Below are positions 16,120 to 24,810 of a DNA stretch of 64,000 nt, in pieces. Where the stretch lies: positions 1 through 64,000 of the forward strand of contig JBCAXE010000004.1 of the NCBI GenBank assembly GCA_038534195.1, read 5' to 3'. The notes under the pieces were generated by a model, which saw only the letters and a program-made list of their open reading frames with translations, was not told the origin of the DNA and made no database searches. A program made the position numbers and the translations under genes. This DNA comes from JAJFFW01 sp038534195 (GTDB lineage: Bacteria; Pseudomonadota; Alphaproteobacteria; Caulobacterales; Parvularculaceae). The first letter of the stretch is position 1; the number at the start of each line of letters is the position of its first letter.

Positions 16120-16766
16120 TGAAACTTGATGTCCTCACTCTCGATAGCGGCAAGGCCGGGTCGATCGACGTTTCTGACGACGTCTTCGGTCTGGAGCCGC
16201 GCAAAGATATCTTGCACCGCATGGTGACCTATCAGCTCGCCAAGCGTCAGCAAGGCACGCACAAGACCAAAGAGCGCAATGAGATCACCGGCACGACGAA
16301 GAAATTCGGCCGGCAAAAAGGCGGCGGCGGCGCCCGTCACGGGAACCGTAAGGCGAATATCTTCCGCGGCGGCGGTATCTCACATGGGCCGCGTCCGCGC
16401 AGCCACGCAACGGATCTGCCGAAGAAAGTGCGATCGCTCGCACTGCGTCACGCCTTGTCGGCGAAGAAAGCGGCTGGCGAACTGATCGTGATCGACGACG
16501 CTAAAATCGATGACGGCAAGACGAAAACGCTGCTCGCCTCACTTGGTAAACTTGGTCTTTCCAACGCGTTGATTGTTGATGCGTCGGTTGATGAAAAATT
16601 CGGTCTCGCTTCGCGCAACATTCCGAATGTGGATGTTTTGCCGGTGATCGGCGCCAACGTTTACGACATTCTGCGCCGCGACAAGTTGGTCCTGACGAAA
16701 GCGGCTGTGGAAGGTCTTGAGGCCCGCCTTGCTTCCGGCGCGAATTCGAGCGGAGGAGCGAACTAA
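16119..16766 (+). CDS. rplD: 50S ribosomal protein L4
   Basis: A 215-residue protein whose extended rRNA-binding loop (GTTKKFGRQKGGGGARHG, FRGGGISHGPRPRSH) reaches the exit-tunnel constriction. L4 represses the S10 operon in enterobacteria; no such leader structure is evident here. It is coupled to rplC by a one-base overlap and to rplW by another TAATG. Confidence 0.96.
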   Translation: MKLDVLTLDSGKAGSIDVSDDVFGLEPRKDILHRMVTYQLAKRQQGTHKTKERNEITGTTKKFGRQKGGGGARHGNRKANIFRGGGISHGPRPRSHATDLPKKVRSLALRHALSAKKAAGELIVIDDAKIDDGKTKTLLASLGKLGLSNALIVDASVDEKFGLASRNIPNVDVLPVIGANVYDILRRDKLVLTKAAVEGLEARLASGANSSGGAN

Positions 16767-17077
16767 TGGCTGAGAGCACGACAAGTCAAACGGAGCGTTT
16801 CTACAACACGCTGATCGCGCCGTTGATCACCGAGAAAACGACGCTCGCCTCTGAGAACAATCAGATCGCGTTCAAAGTGCCGCTCGATGCAACGAAGCCG
16901 GAAATCGCCGAAGCGGTCGAAGGCTTGTTCAAGGTCAAAGTGAAGGCCGTGAATACGCTGCGCCATAAGGGCAAGAACAAACAATTCCGTGGCCATCGCT
17001 ACACGCGTACGACCGTCAAAAAGGCGATCGTCACGCTGGAAGACGGTCATTCGATCGATATCACGACGGGGCTCTAG
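16766..17077 (+). CDS. rplW: 50S ribosomal protein L23
   Basis: A 103-residue protein with the typical YNTLIAPLITEKTT opening and FKVKVKAVNTLRHKGKNKQFRGHR region. L23 sits at the mouth of the exit tunnel and is the docking site for trigger factor and SRP. The start overlaps the rplD stop by one base. Confidence 0.96.
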   Translation: MAESTTSQTERFYNTLIAPLITEKTTLASENNQIAFKVPLDATKPEIAEAVEGLFKVKVKAVNTLRHKGKNKQFRGHRYTRTTVKKAIVTLEDGHSIDITTGL

Positions 17078-17081
17078 GATC

Positions 17082-17924
17082 ATGGCGCTTAGAAAGTTTA
17101 AACCCACATCGCCGTCGCGCCGCCAGCTTGTGCTGGTGGACCGCAGCGAACTGCACAAGGGCCGCCCGGAAAAATCTTTGACGGAAGGTCTGAGCTCAAA
17201 GGCCGGCCGGAATAACACGGGCCGCATCACTGTTCGCCGTCGTGGCGGCGGCGTGAAGAAACTCTACCGCAAGGTGGATTTCAAGCGCCGCAAGTTCGAC
17301 ATCGAGGCGAAAGTCGAGCGGCTTGAATATGATCCGAACCGCACAGCCTTTATCGCGCTCATCAAATATCTTGACGGCGAGTTGTCTTACATTATTGCGC
17401 CGCAGCGCCTGAAAGCGGGCGACAAGATTATCGCCGGTGAAAAAGTTGACGTGAAGCCGGGCAACGCGATGCCGTTGCGGTCGATCCCTGTGGGAACGAT
17501 CATCCACAATATTGAGATGAAGCCTGAAAAAGGCGCGCAGATCGCGCGCTCGGCTGGCGCCTACGCGCAGCTTGTGGGCCGCGACGGCGCCTATGCGCAG
17601 GTTCGTCTCAATTCCGGCGAAGTGCGGCTCGTGCCCGGCGCCTGTATGGCGACCGTGGGCGCCGTCTCAAACGCCGATCACATGAACCAGAATTTCGGCA
17701 AGGCGGGCCGTCTGCGCCACAAGGGCAAGCGCCCGTCGGTGCGCGGCGTTGTCATGAACCCGGTCGATCACCCTCATGGCGGCGGCGAAGGCCGGACGTC
17801 GGGCGGACGCCATCCTGTGACGCCTTGGGGCAAACCGACCAAAGGCGCAAAGACCCGCAACAAGAACAAACCATCAGACAAGCTCATTCTGCGCTCGCGT
17901 CACGCGCGCAAGAAGAAGCGCTAG
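17082..17924 (+). CDS. rplB: 50S ribosomal protein L2
   Basis: A 280-residue protein. ATG at 17082 (MALRKFKPTSPSRRQ) was chosen over a longer in-frame reading that would overlap rplW, because it matches family starts. The catalytically important NPVDHPHGGGEGR segment near the C terminus is intact, with the histidine implicated in peptidyl transfer. L2 binds 23S rRNA and bridges the subunits. Only four bases separate it from rplW. Confidence 0.97.
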   Translation: MALRKFKPTSPSRRQLVLVDRSELHKGRPEKSLTEGLSSKAGRNNTGRITVRRRGGGVKKLYRKVDFKRRKFDIEAKVERLEYDPNRTAFIALIKYLDGELSYIIAPQRLKAGDKIIAGEKVDVKPGNAMPLRSIPVGTIIHNIEMKPEKGAQIARSAGAYAQLVGRDGAYAQVRLNSGEVRLVPGACMATVGAVSNADHMNQNFGKAGRLRHKGKRPSVRGVVMNPVDHPHGGGEGRTSGGRHPVTPWGKPTKGAKTRNKNKPSDKLILRSRHARKKKR

Positions 17925-17944
17925 GGCGACGAGGAGTTTAAGAT

Positions 17945-18223
17945 ATGCCGCGTTCCGTATGGAAAGGCCCGTTTGTGGATCGGTATCTTCTGAAGAAGAC
18001 CGATGAAGCGTCCGACGGCAAACATAAAGGCGGGATCAAGACCTGGTCGCGCCGGTCGACGATTCTGCCGAACTTCGTGGGCATGACGTTTAACGTCTAC
18101 AACGGCCAGAAGTTCGTTCCCGTCCACGTGACCGAAGACATGGTCGGCCACAAGCTCGGCGAATTTTCTCCGACACGCACCTACTATGGTCACGGCGCTG
18201 ATAAAAAGGCGAAGAGGAAATAG
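17945..18223 (+). CDS. rpsS: 30S ribosomal protein S19
   Basis: A 92-residue protein beginning MPRSVWKGPFVD, with TWSRRSTILPNFVGMTFNVYNG and GEFSPTRTYYGH typical of the family. S19 lies in the 30S head next to S13. GAGG precedes the ATG, which is two bases upstream of the rplV spacing chain. Confidence 0.97.
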   Translation: MPRSVWKGPFVDRYLLKKTDEASDGKHKGGIKTWSRRSTILPNFVGMTFNVYNGQKFVPVHVTEDMVGHKLGEFSPTRTYYGHGADKKAKRK

Positions 18224-18225
18224 TC

Positions 18226-18603
18226 ATGGGTCAGAAGAAGAACGAACGCCGTTACGCCGATAATCAGGCGATGGCCAAGGGCCGGATGATCAAGACCTCG
18301 CCGCAGAAACTCAATCTCGTGGCGCAAATGATCCGCGGCAAGAAAGTCGAAAAGGCGATGGCCGATCTCACTTTCTCGCGCAAGCGCGTCGCCCAGAACG
18401 TTAAGAAGGTGCTGGAAAGCGCCGTCGCCAACGCCGAGAACAACCATGATCTCGATATCGACAGCCTTGTCGTCGATCAGGCGTTTGTCGGCAAAAACAT
18501 TGTGATGAAACGCTGGAAGCCGCGTGCGCGCGGCCGGGTCGGCAGAATTATGAAACCGTTCGCAGAGATTACGATCGTCGTTAAAGAAGTGGAGGCTGCG
18601 TAG
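18226..18603 (+). CDS. rplV: 50S ribosomal protein L22
   Basis: A 125-residue protein with SPQKLNLVAQMIRGKKVEKA and the C-terminal beta hairpin WKPRARGRVGRIMKP that lines the exit tunnel. Changes in that hairpin give macrolide resistance in other bacteria; the sequence looks wild type. Two bases separate it from rpsS and two from rpsC. Confidence 0.97.
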   Translation: MGQKKNERRYADNQAMAKGRMIKTSPQKLNLVAQMIRGKKVEKAMADLTFSRKRVAQNVKKVLESAVANAENNHDLDIDSLVVDQAFVGKNIVMKRWKPRARGRVGRIMKPFAEITIVVKEVEAA

Positions 18604-18605
18604 CT

Positions 18606-19316
18606 ATGGGTCAGAAAGTAAACCCGATCGGCCTTCGCCTCGGCATTAACCGCACCTGGGACTCCCGCTGGTACGCCAATAAAGGCCAGTATGCGGACCT
18701 TCTCCACGAAGATCTGGCGATCCGCGCTTATCTCGAAAAGAAGCTCGAGGCCGCCGGCGTGTCGCGCATCATTATCGAGCGTCCACACAAGAAGTGCCGC
18801 GTGACGATTTATACGGCGCGTCCGGGGGTTGTTATCGGCAAGAAGGGCGCCGATATCGAAAAACTCCGTTCAGAGCTTCAAAAGATGACGTCTTCCGAGA
18901 CGGTGTTGAACATCGTCGAGATTCGCAAGCCGGAGATTGACGCCACGCTCGTTGCGGAAAACATCGCCCAGCAGCTTGAGCGCCGGGTCGCTTTCCGCCG
19001 CGCGATGAAACGGTCGATGCAGACAGCGACACGGATGGGCGCGCTCGGCATCCGCGTTAACGTCGCGGGCCGCCTCGGCGGCGCGGAAATCGCGCGCACG
19101 GAATGGTACCGCGAAGGCCGCGTGCCTCTGCACACGCTTCGCGCCGATATCGACTACGGCACGGCGACCGCGCGCACGACCTATGGCGCCATCGGCGTGA
19201 AGGTTTGGATCTTTAAGGGCGAGATCATGGAGCATGATCCGCTCGGTCAGGAAAAGCGTCTCATTGATGCGCAAACGGGCGGCGTCGGTCAGGGCCGCCG
19301 CGAACAACGCGCGTAA
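18606..19316 (+). CDS. rpsC: 30S ribosomal protein S3
   Basis: A 236-residue protein with MGQKVNPIGLRLGI at the start, a KH domain around VVIGKKGADIEKL and the C-terminal GVKVWIFKGE region. S3 shapes the mRNA entry channel with helicase activity. The Arg-rich tail (GQGRREQRA) is slightly longer than average. Confidence 0.97.
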   Translation: MGQKVNPIGLRLGINRTWDSRWYANKGQYADLLHEDLAIRAYLEKKLEAAGVSRIIIERPHKKCRVTIYTARPGVVIGKKGADIEKLRSELQKMTSSETVLNIVEIRKPEIDATLVAENIAQQLERRVAFRRAMKRSMQTATRMGALGIRVNVAGRLGGAEIARTEWYREGRVPLHTLRADIDYGTATARTTYGAIGVKVWIFKGEIMEHDPLGQEKRLIDAQTGGVGQGRREQRA

Positions 19317-19355
19317 GTCTTTACGGCGTGGACGGAATAAAGTTGGAGAGCAGAA

Positions 19356-19769
19356 ATGCTGCAACCGAAGAAAACAAAATACCGCAAGATGCACAAAGGG
19401 CGCATCAAAGGCGTTGCTAAAGGCGGTACGGATCTGAATTTCGGATCGCATGGCTTGAAGGCTATGGAGCCGGAACGGATTACGGCGCGTCAGATTGAGG
19501 CGACGCGGCGGGCGATCACGCGCGCCATGAAGCGGGCCGGACGTGTCTGGATTCGTGTCTTCCCTGATGTGCCGGTGTCTAAAAAGCCGACCGAGGTGCG
19601 CATGGGTAAAGGCAAGGGCTCAGTCGAGTTCTGGGCCGCGAAAGTGAAGCCTGGCCGTATCATGTTTGAAATTGACGGCGTTCCGGACGACGTGGCGCGC
19701 GAAGCGCTGGCGCTCGGCGCGGCGAAATTGCCGATCAAAACGCGCGTCGTCACGCGCGTCGGCGAATAG
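19356..19769 (+). CDS. rplP: 50S ribosomal protein L16
   Basis: A 137-residue protein with the conserved MLQPKKTKYRKMHKGR start and VRMGKGKGSVEFWAAKVKPG. L16 contacts the A-site tRNA. It is separated from rpsC by 39 bases, one of the wider gaps of this operon, with GGAGAG before the ATG. Confidence 0.97.
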   Translation: MLQPKKTKYRKMHKGRIKGVAKGGTDLNFGSHGLKAMEPERITARQIEATRRAITRAMKRAGRVWIRVFPDVPVSKKPTEVRMGKGKGSVEFWAAKVKPGRIMFEIDGVPDDVAREALALGAAKLPIKTRVVTRVGE

Positions 19770-19780
19770 GAGAGACGGGC

Positions 19781-19981
19781 ATGAAACCGCAAGAAGTGCG
19801 TGATCTCACCGAGGACGAGCTGAAGGACAAGCTTCTTCAGTTGAAGAAAGAGCAGTTCAACCTGCGTTTCCAGACCGCTTCCGGGCAGTTGGAAAAGACG
19901 TCGCGCGTGAAAGAAGTGCGCCGCGATATCGCGCGGATCAAAACTGAGTTGACGCAAAAACAAGCCGCAGCTGCGCAATAA
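19781..19981 (+). CDS. rpmC: 50S ribosomal protein L29
   Basis: A 66-residue helical protein with DELKDKLLQLKKEQFNLRFQ and VRRDIARIKT, the standard two-helix pattern. It lies at the tunnel exit beside L23. It is 11 bases after rplP. Confidence 0.95.
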   Translation: MKPQEVRDLTEDELKDKLLQLKKEQFNLRFQTASGQLEKTSRVKEVRRDIARIKTELTQKQAAAAQ

Positions 19982-19997
19982 GAGAAGAGCCAGGAAA

Positions 19998-20240
19998 ATG
20001 CCAAAACGTATATTGCAGGGCCCGGTTGTCAGCGACAAAGGCGACAAAACGGTCGTCGTCAAAATCGAACGGATTTTCACGCACCCGCTTTTCAAGAAGA
20101 CTGTGCGCCGCTCGAAACGCTACAGCGCCCACGACGAGAAGAACGAATACAAAATCGGCGATCTGGTGCGTATCCAGGAATGTAAACCGATCTCCAAGAC
20201 GAAGACCTGGGAAGTGATCGGCACAGGATCGAAAGCTTAA
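19998..20240 (+). CDS. rpsQ: 30S ribosomal protein S17
   Basis: An 80-residue OB-fold protein with LQGPVVSDKGDKTVVVKIER and the conserved IQECKPISKTKTWEV near the end. It is a primary 16S rRNA binder. It sits 16 bases after rpmC. Confidence 0.96.
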   Translation: MPKRILQGPVVSDKGDKTVVVKIERIFTHPLFKKTVRRSKRYSAHDEKNEYKIGDLVRIQECKPISKTKTWEVIGTGSKA

Positions 20241-20248
20241 GGAAATAG

Positions 20249-20266
20249 CGGGGACCGCCCCGTTTG
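20249..20266 (+). promoter_or_regulatory. Small hairpin between rpsQ and rplN
   Basis: CGGGG and CCCCG pair around ACCG and are followed by three T, in the 84-base gap that separates the classical S10 and spc operons. It is too weak for a confident terminator and may only attenuate or mark mRNA processing. Confidence 0.3.
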
Positions 20267-20324
20267 GTGAAGTCGCGCGATTAGCGCATGGTTAGAAGGC
20301 CGGCGATGCCGGGAAGGGTCGATC

Positions 20325-20693
20325 ATGATCCAGATGCAAACAAATTTGGATGTCGCTGACAATTCAGGCGCCAAGCGCGTGCAGTGCATCAAGGTGCTCG
20401 GCGGCGCGAAGCGCAAATACGCTTCCGTCGGCGACATTATCGTCGTCTCCGTGAAGGAAGCGATCCCGCGCGGCCGCGTGAAAAAAGGCCAGGTGATGAA
20501 GGCTGTGGTTGTTCGTACGGCCAAAGACATCAAGCGCCGCGATGGATCGGTCATCCGGTTTGATCGGAACGCCGCCGTTCTGATCAATGCGAACAAAGAA
20601 CCGGTCGGCACACGGATTTTCGGCCCGGTGACGCGCGAATTGCGGGCTGCGAAACATATGAAAATCGTCTCGCTGGCGCCGGAGGTGCTCTAA
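20325..20693 (+). CDS. rplN: 50S ribosomal protein L14
   Basis: A 122-residue protein with the diagnostic MIQMQTNLDVADNSGAK start and GTRIFGPVTRELR. L14 makes an intersubunit bridge with 16S rRNA. It is the first gene of the classical spc operon and overlaps rplX by one base (TAATG). Confidence 0.97.
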   Translation: MIQMQTNLDVADNSGAKRVQCIKVLGGAKRKYASVGDIIVVSVKEAIPRGRVKKGQVMKAVVVRTAKDIKRRDGSVIRFDRNAAVLINANKEPVGTRIFGPVTRELRAAKHMKIVSLAPEVL

Positions 20694-21010
20694 TGGCTCA
20701 GAAGATTAAAAAAGGCGACAAGGTTGTCGTGCTTGCGGGCAAATATCGCGGCGTCGAGGGCGAAGTCCTCAAAGTGATGCCGAAGGAAGGCCGCGTTCTC
20801 GTTCAGGGCGTTAATCTGATCAAAAAGCATCAGAAACAAACGCAGACGGAACAAGGCGGGATCATTACACGCGAAGCGCCGATCCACGTCTCTAACGTCG
20901 CTTATCTCGACAAGGAGAGCGGCAAGGGAAGCCGGATCGGGTTCAAGATCAATGACGACGGCGCGAAAGTGCGGGTCGTGAAACGTTCAGGTGAGGTTAT
21001 CGATGGCTGA
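20693..21010 (+). CDS. rplX: 50S ribosomal protein L24
   Basis: A 105-residue protein with the KOW motif KKGDKVVVLAGKYRGVEGEV and the GGIITREAPIHVSNV region. It is an assembly initiator of the 50S subunit. It overlaps rplN by one base and rplE by eight. Confidence 0.97.
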   Translation: MAQKIKKGDKVVVLAGKYRGVEGEVLKVMPKEGRVLVQGVNLIKKHQKQTQTEQGGIITREAPIHVSNVAYLDKESGKGSRIGFKINDDGAKVRVVKRSGEVIDG

Positions 21011-21566
21011 GGCAGCAACCTATACGCCGCGGCTCAAGCAGCAATATAACGATGTTATCGCCGCCAAGATGAACGATCAGTTCAACTATTCGAACGTCAT
21101 GCTGACGCCGAAGCTGGACAAGATTGTCATCAATATGGGCGTCGGCGACGCTGTCAACGATCGCAAAGCGGTTGAAGGCGCGGCCACGGATCTCGAATTG
21201 ATCGCAGGCCAAAAGCCGGTGATCACGACGGCGAAGAAATCCATCGCTGGCTTTAAAGTCCGTGAAGGCATGGCAATCGGTGCGAAGGTTACGCTGCGCG
21301 GCGATAGGATGTTTGAGTTTCTCGATCGCCTGATCACCATCGCGCTGCCGCGCGTGCGCGACTTCCGCGGCTTGTCGCCGAAGAGTTTTGACGGCCGCGG
21401 CAATTTCGCCATGGGCCTTAAAGAACACATCGTGTTCCCGGAGATTGATTACGACAAGGTCGATAAGATCCGCGGGATGGACATTATTGTCTGCACGACA
21501 GCGAAGAATGACGATGAGGCGCGCGCGCTTCTCACTGAGTTTAACTTTCCGTTTCGGAAAAATTAG
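21003..21566 (+). CDS. rplE: 50S ribosomal protein L5
   Basis: A 187-residue protein that binds 5S rRNA. The ATG at 21003 is preferred over an in-frame GTG at 20991, because GGTGAGG lies just before it and the protein then starts as its relatives do. Key segments are INMGVGDAVNDRK, GQKPVITTAKKSIAGFKVREG and DRLITIALPRVRDFRG. It overlaps the end of rplX by eight bases. Confidence 0.97.
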   Translation: MAEAATYTPRLKQQYNDVIAAKMNDQFNYSNVMLTPKLDKIVINMGVGDAVNDRKAVEGAATDLELIAGQKPVITTAKKSIAGFKVREGMAIGAKVTLRGDRMFEFLDRLITIALPRVRDFRGLSPKSFDGRGNFAMGLKEHIVFPEIDYDKVDKIRGMDIIVCTTAKNDDEARALLTEFNFPFRKN

Positions 21567-21624
21567 GAACCGCAACTAGGCGAGGTCCAGCAGCGGCTGG
21601 AAACCGGCTTACCCGGAGGACTGA

Positions 21625-21930
21625 ATGGCTAAAAAAGCAATGATAGAACGCGATCGGAAGCGGCGGCGCATGGCGAAGAAATTCGCCTCCAAGCGTGCGC
21701 GTCTGAAAGCATTGATCGCGGATGAGAATACGCCGGACGAGGAAAAGTTCGAAGCGGCGCTGAAGCTCGCTGAGATTCCGCGTAACGCGTCGCCGACGCG
21801 TCAGCGCAATCGCTGCGACGTGACGGGCCGCCCGCGCGGGGTCTACCGCAAACTGCGCATGTCCCGGATTGCATTGCGTCAACTCGGGTCCGAGGGAAAA
21901 ATCCCCGGCCTTGTGAAGTCGAGCTGGTAA
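21625..21930 (+). CDS. rpsN: 30S ribosomal protein S14 (zinc-free form)
   Basis: A 101-residue S14 of the long class that lacks the CxxC zinc-binding pairs. It carries RNRCDVTGRPRGVYRKL and the end GKIPGLVKSSW. It belongs to the 30S head. GGAGGA stands before the ATG. Confidence 0.96.
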   Translation: MAKKAMIERDRKRRRMAKKFASKRARLKALIADENTPDEEKFEAALKLAEIPRNASPTRQRNRCDVTGRPRGVYRKLRMSRIALRQLGSEGKIPGLVKSSW

Positions 21931-21944
21931 GGAGCGTCTGCAAG

Positions 21945-22343
21945 ATGTCTATCAATGATCCTATCGGCGACCTGATCACGCGCATCCGCAACGCGCAGAT
22001 GCGCCGCCACGAAAAAACATCCGTGCCCGCCTCGAAACTGCGCGGCTGGGTTCTCGATGTTCTCCAGGACGAAGGCTACATCCGCGGTTACGCGCGGGTT
22101 GAGCAGGAAGGCCAGAAGCCTTCTTTTGATGTCGAACTGAAATATTTCGACGGCGCGCCCGTGATCTCCAAGATCAAACGCGTCTCGAAGCCGGGCCGCC
22201 GGGTCTATTCGTCTGTGGGCGATCTTCCTTCGGTGCGCAATGGTCTCGGTATTTCGGTTGTTTCGACGCCGAAGGGCGTCATGTCGGACGCGGCTGCGCG
22301 CGACGCCCATGTGGGCGGCGAAGTCCTGTTCGAAGTTTACTAG
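21945..22343 (+). CDS. rpsH: 30S ribosomal protein S8
   Basis: A 132-residue protein with the family start NDPIGDLITRIRNAQ and the C-terminal GLGISVVSTPKGVMSD. S8 binds the central domain of 16S rRNA and is the spc-operon repressor in E. coli. It is 14 bases after rpsN. Confidence 0.97.
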   Translation: MSINDPIGDLITRIRNAQMRRHEKTSVPASKLRGWVLDVLQDEGYIRGYARVEQEGQKPSFDVELKYFDGAPVISKIKRVSKPGRRVYSSVGDLPSVRNGLGISVVSTPKGVMSDAAARDAHVGGEVLFEVY

Positions 22344-22359
22344 AGGTTGGGAGCGAAAA

Positions 22360-22893
22360 ATGTCCCGCATTGGTAAAAAACCGATCTCCGTACCGTCCGG
22401 CGTGACCGTGACGGTTGACGGACAGACGGTGAAAGCGAAAGGCCCGAAGGGCGAGCTGGAGTTCGTGGTCAACGAGCTGTGCACTGTCGCCCTGAACGAC
22501 AATGAAGTCACCGTGACGCCTGTGGACAAGTCCAAGCCCGCGCGCTCTATGTGGGGCATGTGCCGCACGCGGATCGCCAACATGGTCGACGGCGTTGAAA
22601 AAGAGTTCACGAAAGAGCTTGAGCTTGTGGGCGTAGGGTATCGCGCGCAAATGAAAGGCAACGACCTGAACCTGGCGCTCGGCTTTTCGCATGATATCAC
22701 GTTCAAGGCGCCGGACGGGGTGAAGATCGCCGCGCCGAAGCCGACCGAAGTGATCATCAGCGGCATCGACAAACAAAAAGTGGGACAGGCTGCGGCGGAG
22801 ATCCGCGCCTTCCGTCCGCCGGAGCCGTACAAAGGCAAGGGCGTTAAGTACAAAGATGAATATATCTTCCGCAAGGAAGGCAAGAAGAAGTAA
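22360..22893 (+). CDS. rplF: 50S ribosomal protein L6
   Basis: A 177-residue protein beginning MSRIGKKPISVPSGV. That ATG at 22360 is chosen over a longer in-frame reading that would overlap rpsH, since GGGAG lies just upstream. The LVGVGYRAQMKGNDLNLALG and PPEPYKGKGVKY segments are typical. L6 lies near the factor-binding site. Confidence 0.97.
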   Translation: MSRIGKKPISVPSGVTVTVDGQTVKAKGPKGELEFVVNELCTVALNDNEVTVTPVDKSKPARSMWGMCRTRIANMVDGVEKEFTKELELVGVGYRAQMKGNDLNLALGFSHDITFKAPDGVKIAAPKPTEVIISGIDKQKVGQAAAEIRAFRPPEPYKGKGVKYKDEYIFRKEGKKK

Positions 22894-22922
22894 TTCTTCT
22901 TCAAACGCGAGGATTTGGAACC

Positions 22923-23288
22923 ATGGCGTTGAAATCGTCAGAAAAAAATCAGGCCCGCGCCCAGCGCACGCGCCGCAAGTTGAGAAAAGTCTCGGGCGAC
23001 CGTCCGCGTCTTTCTGTTTTTCGCTCGTCGAAGAACATCTCTGCGCAGGTCATCGACGACGCGTCCGGCAAGACGCTCGCGTCGGCATCGTCGCTCGATA
23101 AGTCTTTGCGCGAGGGCTTGAAAAAAGGGTCTGACCAGGCCGCCGCCACAGAGGTCGGCAAAGCGGTCGCGGAGCGCGCGAAAGAGGCCGGCGTCACGGA
23201 CGTCGTCTTTGATCGCGGCGGAAACATTTATCATGGCCGCGTCAAGGCGCTGGCCGAAGCCGCGCGTGAAGCCGGCCTTAATTTCTAA
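22923..23288 (+). CDS. rplR: 50S ribosomal protein L18
   Basis: A 121-residue protein with RPRLSVFRSSKNISAQVIDD and FDRGGNIYHGRVKALAEAAR, the 5S rRNA-binding core. It forms the central protuberance with L5. It lies 29 bases after rplF. Confidence 0.97.
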   Translation: MALKSSEKNQARAQRTRRKLRKVSGDRPRLSVFRSSKNISAQVIDDASGKTLASASSLDKSLREGLKKGSDQAAATEVGKAVAERAKEAGVTDVVFDRGGNIYHGRVKALAEAAREAGLNF

Positions 23289-23299
23289 GGAGACGCTTG

Positions 23300-23902
23300 A
23301 TGGCGCGTGATGACGATAGAGGCAGAGGCCGCGGCCGCGGCAGACGCGACGACCGCGAAGAGCGCGATGAGTTTGTAGACAAGCTCGTTGCGATCAACCG
23401 CGTCGCTAAAGTTGTGAAGGGCGGTAAGAATTTCGGGTTCGCCGCGCTTGTGGTCGTCGGCGACCAAAAAGGCCGCGTCGGCTTTGGTAAGGGTAAAGCC
23501 CGGGAAGTGCCGGAAGCCATTCGCAAAGCCTCGCAGGAAGCAAAGCGCAATCTCGTGCGCGTGCCGCTTCGCGAAGGCCGCACGCTTCACCATGACGTCC
23601 ATGGCCGCCACGGCGCGGGCAAAGTGGTTCTGCGCGCTGCGCCTCCCGGCACCGGCATCATCGCAGGCGGTCCGATGCGCGCCGTATTTGAAACACTTGG
23701 CGTTCAGGACGTGGTGGCGAAGTCCATCGGCACATCGAACCCTTATAATATGGTTCGCGCCACCTTTGACGCCTTAAAAGCGCAAACGAGCCCACGCTCG
23801 ATCGCGAACAAGCGCGGCAAGAAGGTCGCGGACATCATCTCGCGTCGCACGGGCGGCGGCGAAGCGCGCGAAGTCGGCGAAACCGCCGGCGCAGAGTCCT
23901 AG
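23300..23902 (+). CDS. rpsE: 30S ribosomal protein S5
   Basis: A 200-residue protein; ATG at 23300 follows AAGGAG. After a basic Arg/Gly/Asp-rich N terminus it shows the double-stranded RNA-binding fold (DKLVAINRVAKVVKGGKNF) and GTGIIAGGPMRAVFE. S5 takes part in decoding fidelity. The extra-charged N-terminal 20 residues are longer than in E. coli. Confidence 0.97.
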   Translation: MARDDDRGRGRGRGRRDDREERDEFVDKLVAINRVAKVVKGGKNFGFAALVVVGDQKGRVGFGKGKAREVPEAIRKASQEAKRNLVRVPLREGRTLHHDVHGRHGAGKVVLRAAPPGTGIIAGGPMRAVFETLGVQDVVAKSIGTSNPYNMVRATFDALKAQTSPRSIANKRGKKVADIISRRTGGGEAREVGETAGAES

Positions 23903-23913
23903 AGGTACGTCTC

Positions 23914-24102
23914 ATGGCTGAGAAGAAAACATTGAAAGTGCGTCAGACCGGATCGCCGATCCGCCGGCCGCAAGATCAGCGCGCGACGCTGGTGGGCCTT
24001 GGCCTCGGCAAGATTGGGCGCGTGCGCGAACTCGAAGACACGCCCGCGGTGCGCGGCATGATCCGCAAGGTTCGCCACATGGTGGAAGTCGTCGGCGAAT
24101 AG
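23914..24102 (+). CDS. rpmD: 50S ribosomal protein L30
   Basis: A 62-residue protein with the typical VRQTGSPIRRPQDQRATLVG and LGLGKIGRVRELEDTPAVRG pattern. It is one of the smallest 50S proteins and lies 11 bases after rpsE. Confidence 0.96.
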   Translation: MAEKKTLKVRQTGSPIRRPQDQRATLVGLGLGKIGRVRELEDTPAVRGMIRKVRHMVEVVGE

Positions 24103-24164
24103 GCGACCCGAACGAATTGACAAACAGGCGAGGCGGCTGACGGCCGTCGGAAGTCGAGGAAAAA

Positions 24165-24665
24165 ATGAAACTCAACGAACTCTCCGATAATAAAGGTGCG
24201 CGCAAGACGCGCACGCGCGTTGGACGCGGTATCGCATCCGGCAAAGGCAAAACCGGCGGCCGCGGCGTCAAAGGTCAGAAATCGCGGTCAGGCGTTTCCG
24301 GCATCCGCGCCTATGAAGGCGGTCAGATGCCGCTTTACATGCGCCTGCCGAAGCGCGGTTTTAACAAACCCAACCGGCTGAAATTCGCCGAGGTGAATGT
24401 GGGTCGTCTCCAGGCAGCCGTGGACGCCGGCAAGCTGCCCGCCGACATTAAAGTCGACGGGAAGGCTCTTGTGGAAGCGGGCGTTATCCGCCGCGAGTTA
24501 GACGGCGTGCGCCTTCTGGGCTCGGGCGACCTTTCGGCAAAGCTAGAGCTCGTCGTGGCCCATGCGTCCGCCGGCGCGAAAGCCGCGGTTGAAAAAGCAG
24601 GCGGCACGATCACCGTGAACGCCCCGAAATCCGCCAAAAGCGAAGCGAAAAAGGACGGCGCCTAA
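24165..24665 (+). CDS. rplO: 50S ribosomal protein L15
   Basis: A 166-residue protein with the glycine-rich rRNA-threading N terminus (TRVGRGIASGKGKTGGRGVK) and MPLYMRLPKRGFNKP. L15 is a late 50S assembly protein. It precedes secY by 145 bases, a gap with no gene that could hold an internal promoter or leader. Confidence 0.96.
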   Translation: MKLNELSDNKGARKTRTRVGRGIASGKGKTGGRGVKGQKSRSGVSGIRAYEGGQMPLYMRLPKRGFNKPNRLKFAEVNVGRLQAAVDAGKLPADIKVDGKALVEAGVIRRELDGVRLLGSGDLSAKLELVVAHASAGAKAAVEKAGGTITVNAPKSAKSEAKKDGA

Positions 24666-24810
24666 ATCCCGCCGCGGCTCAAATCGGGGGCTTGCATCGC
24701 ACTCAATGCGCCGCCACATGAGCCGAGGTTTTAGGGAGGTCCGCCGGGACGAGACCAGGCCCCGCAAGGCTGACGGCGCGCCGGAAACATGAAGAGCGAA
24801 TGACGCTGAT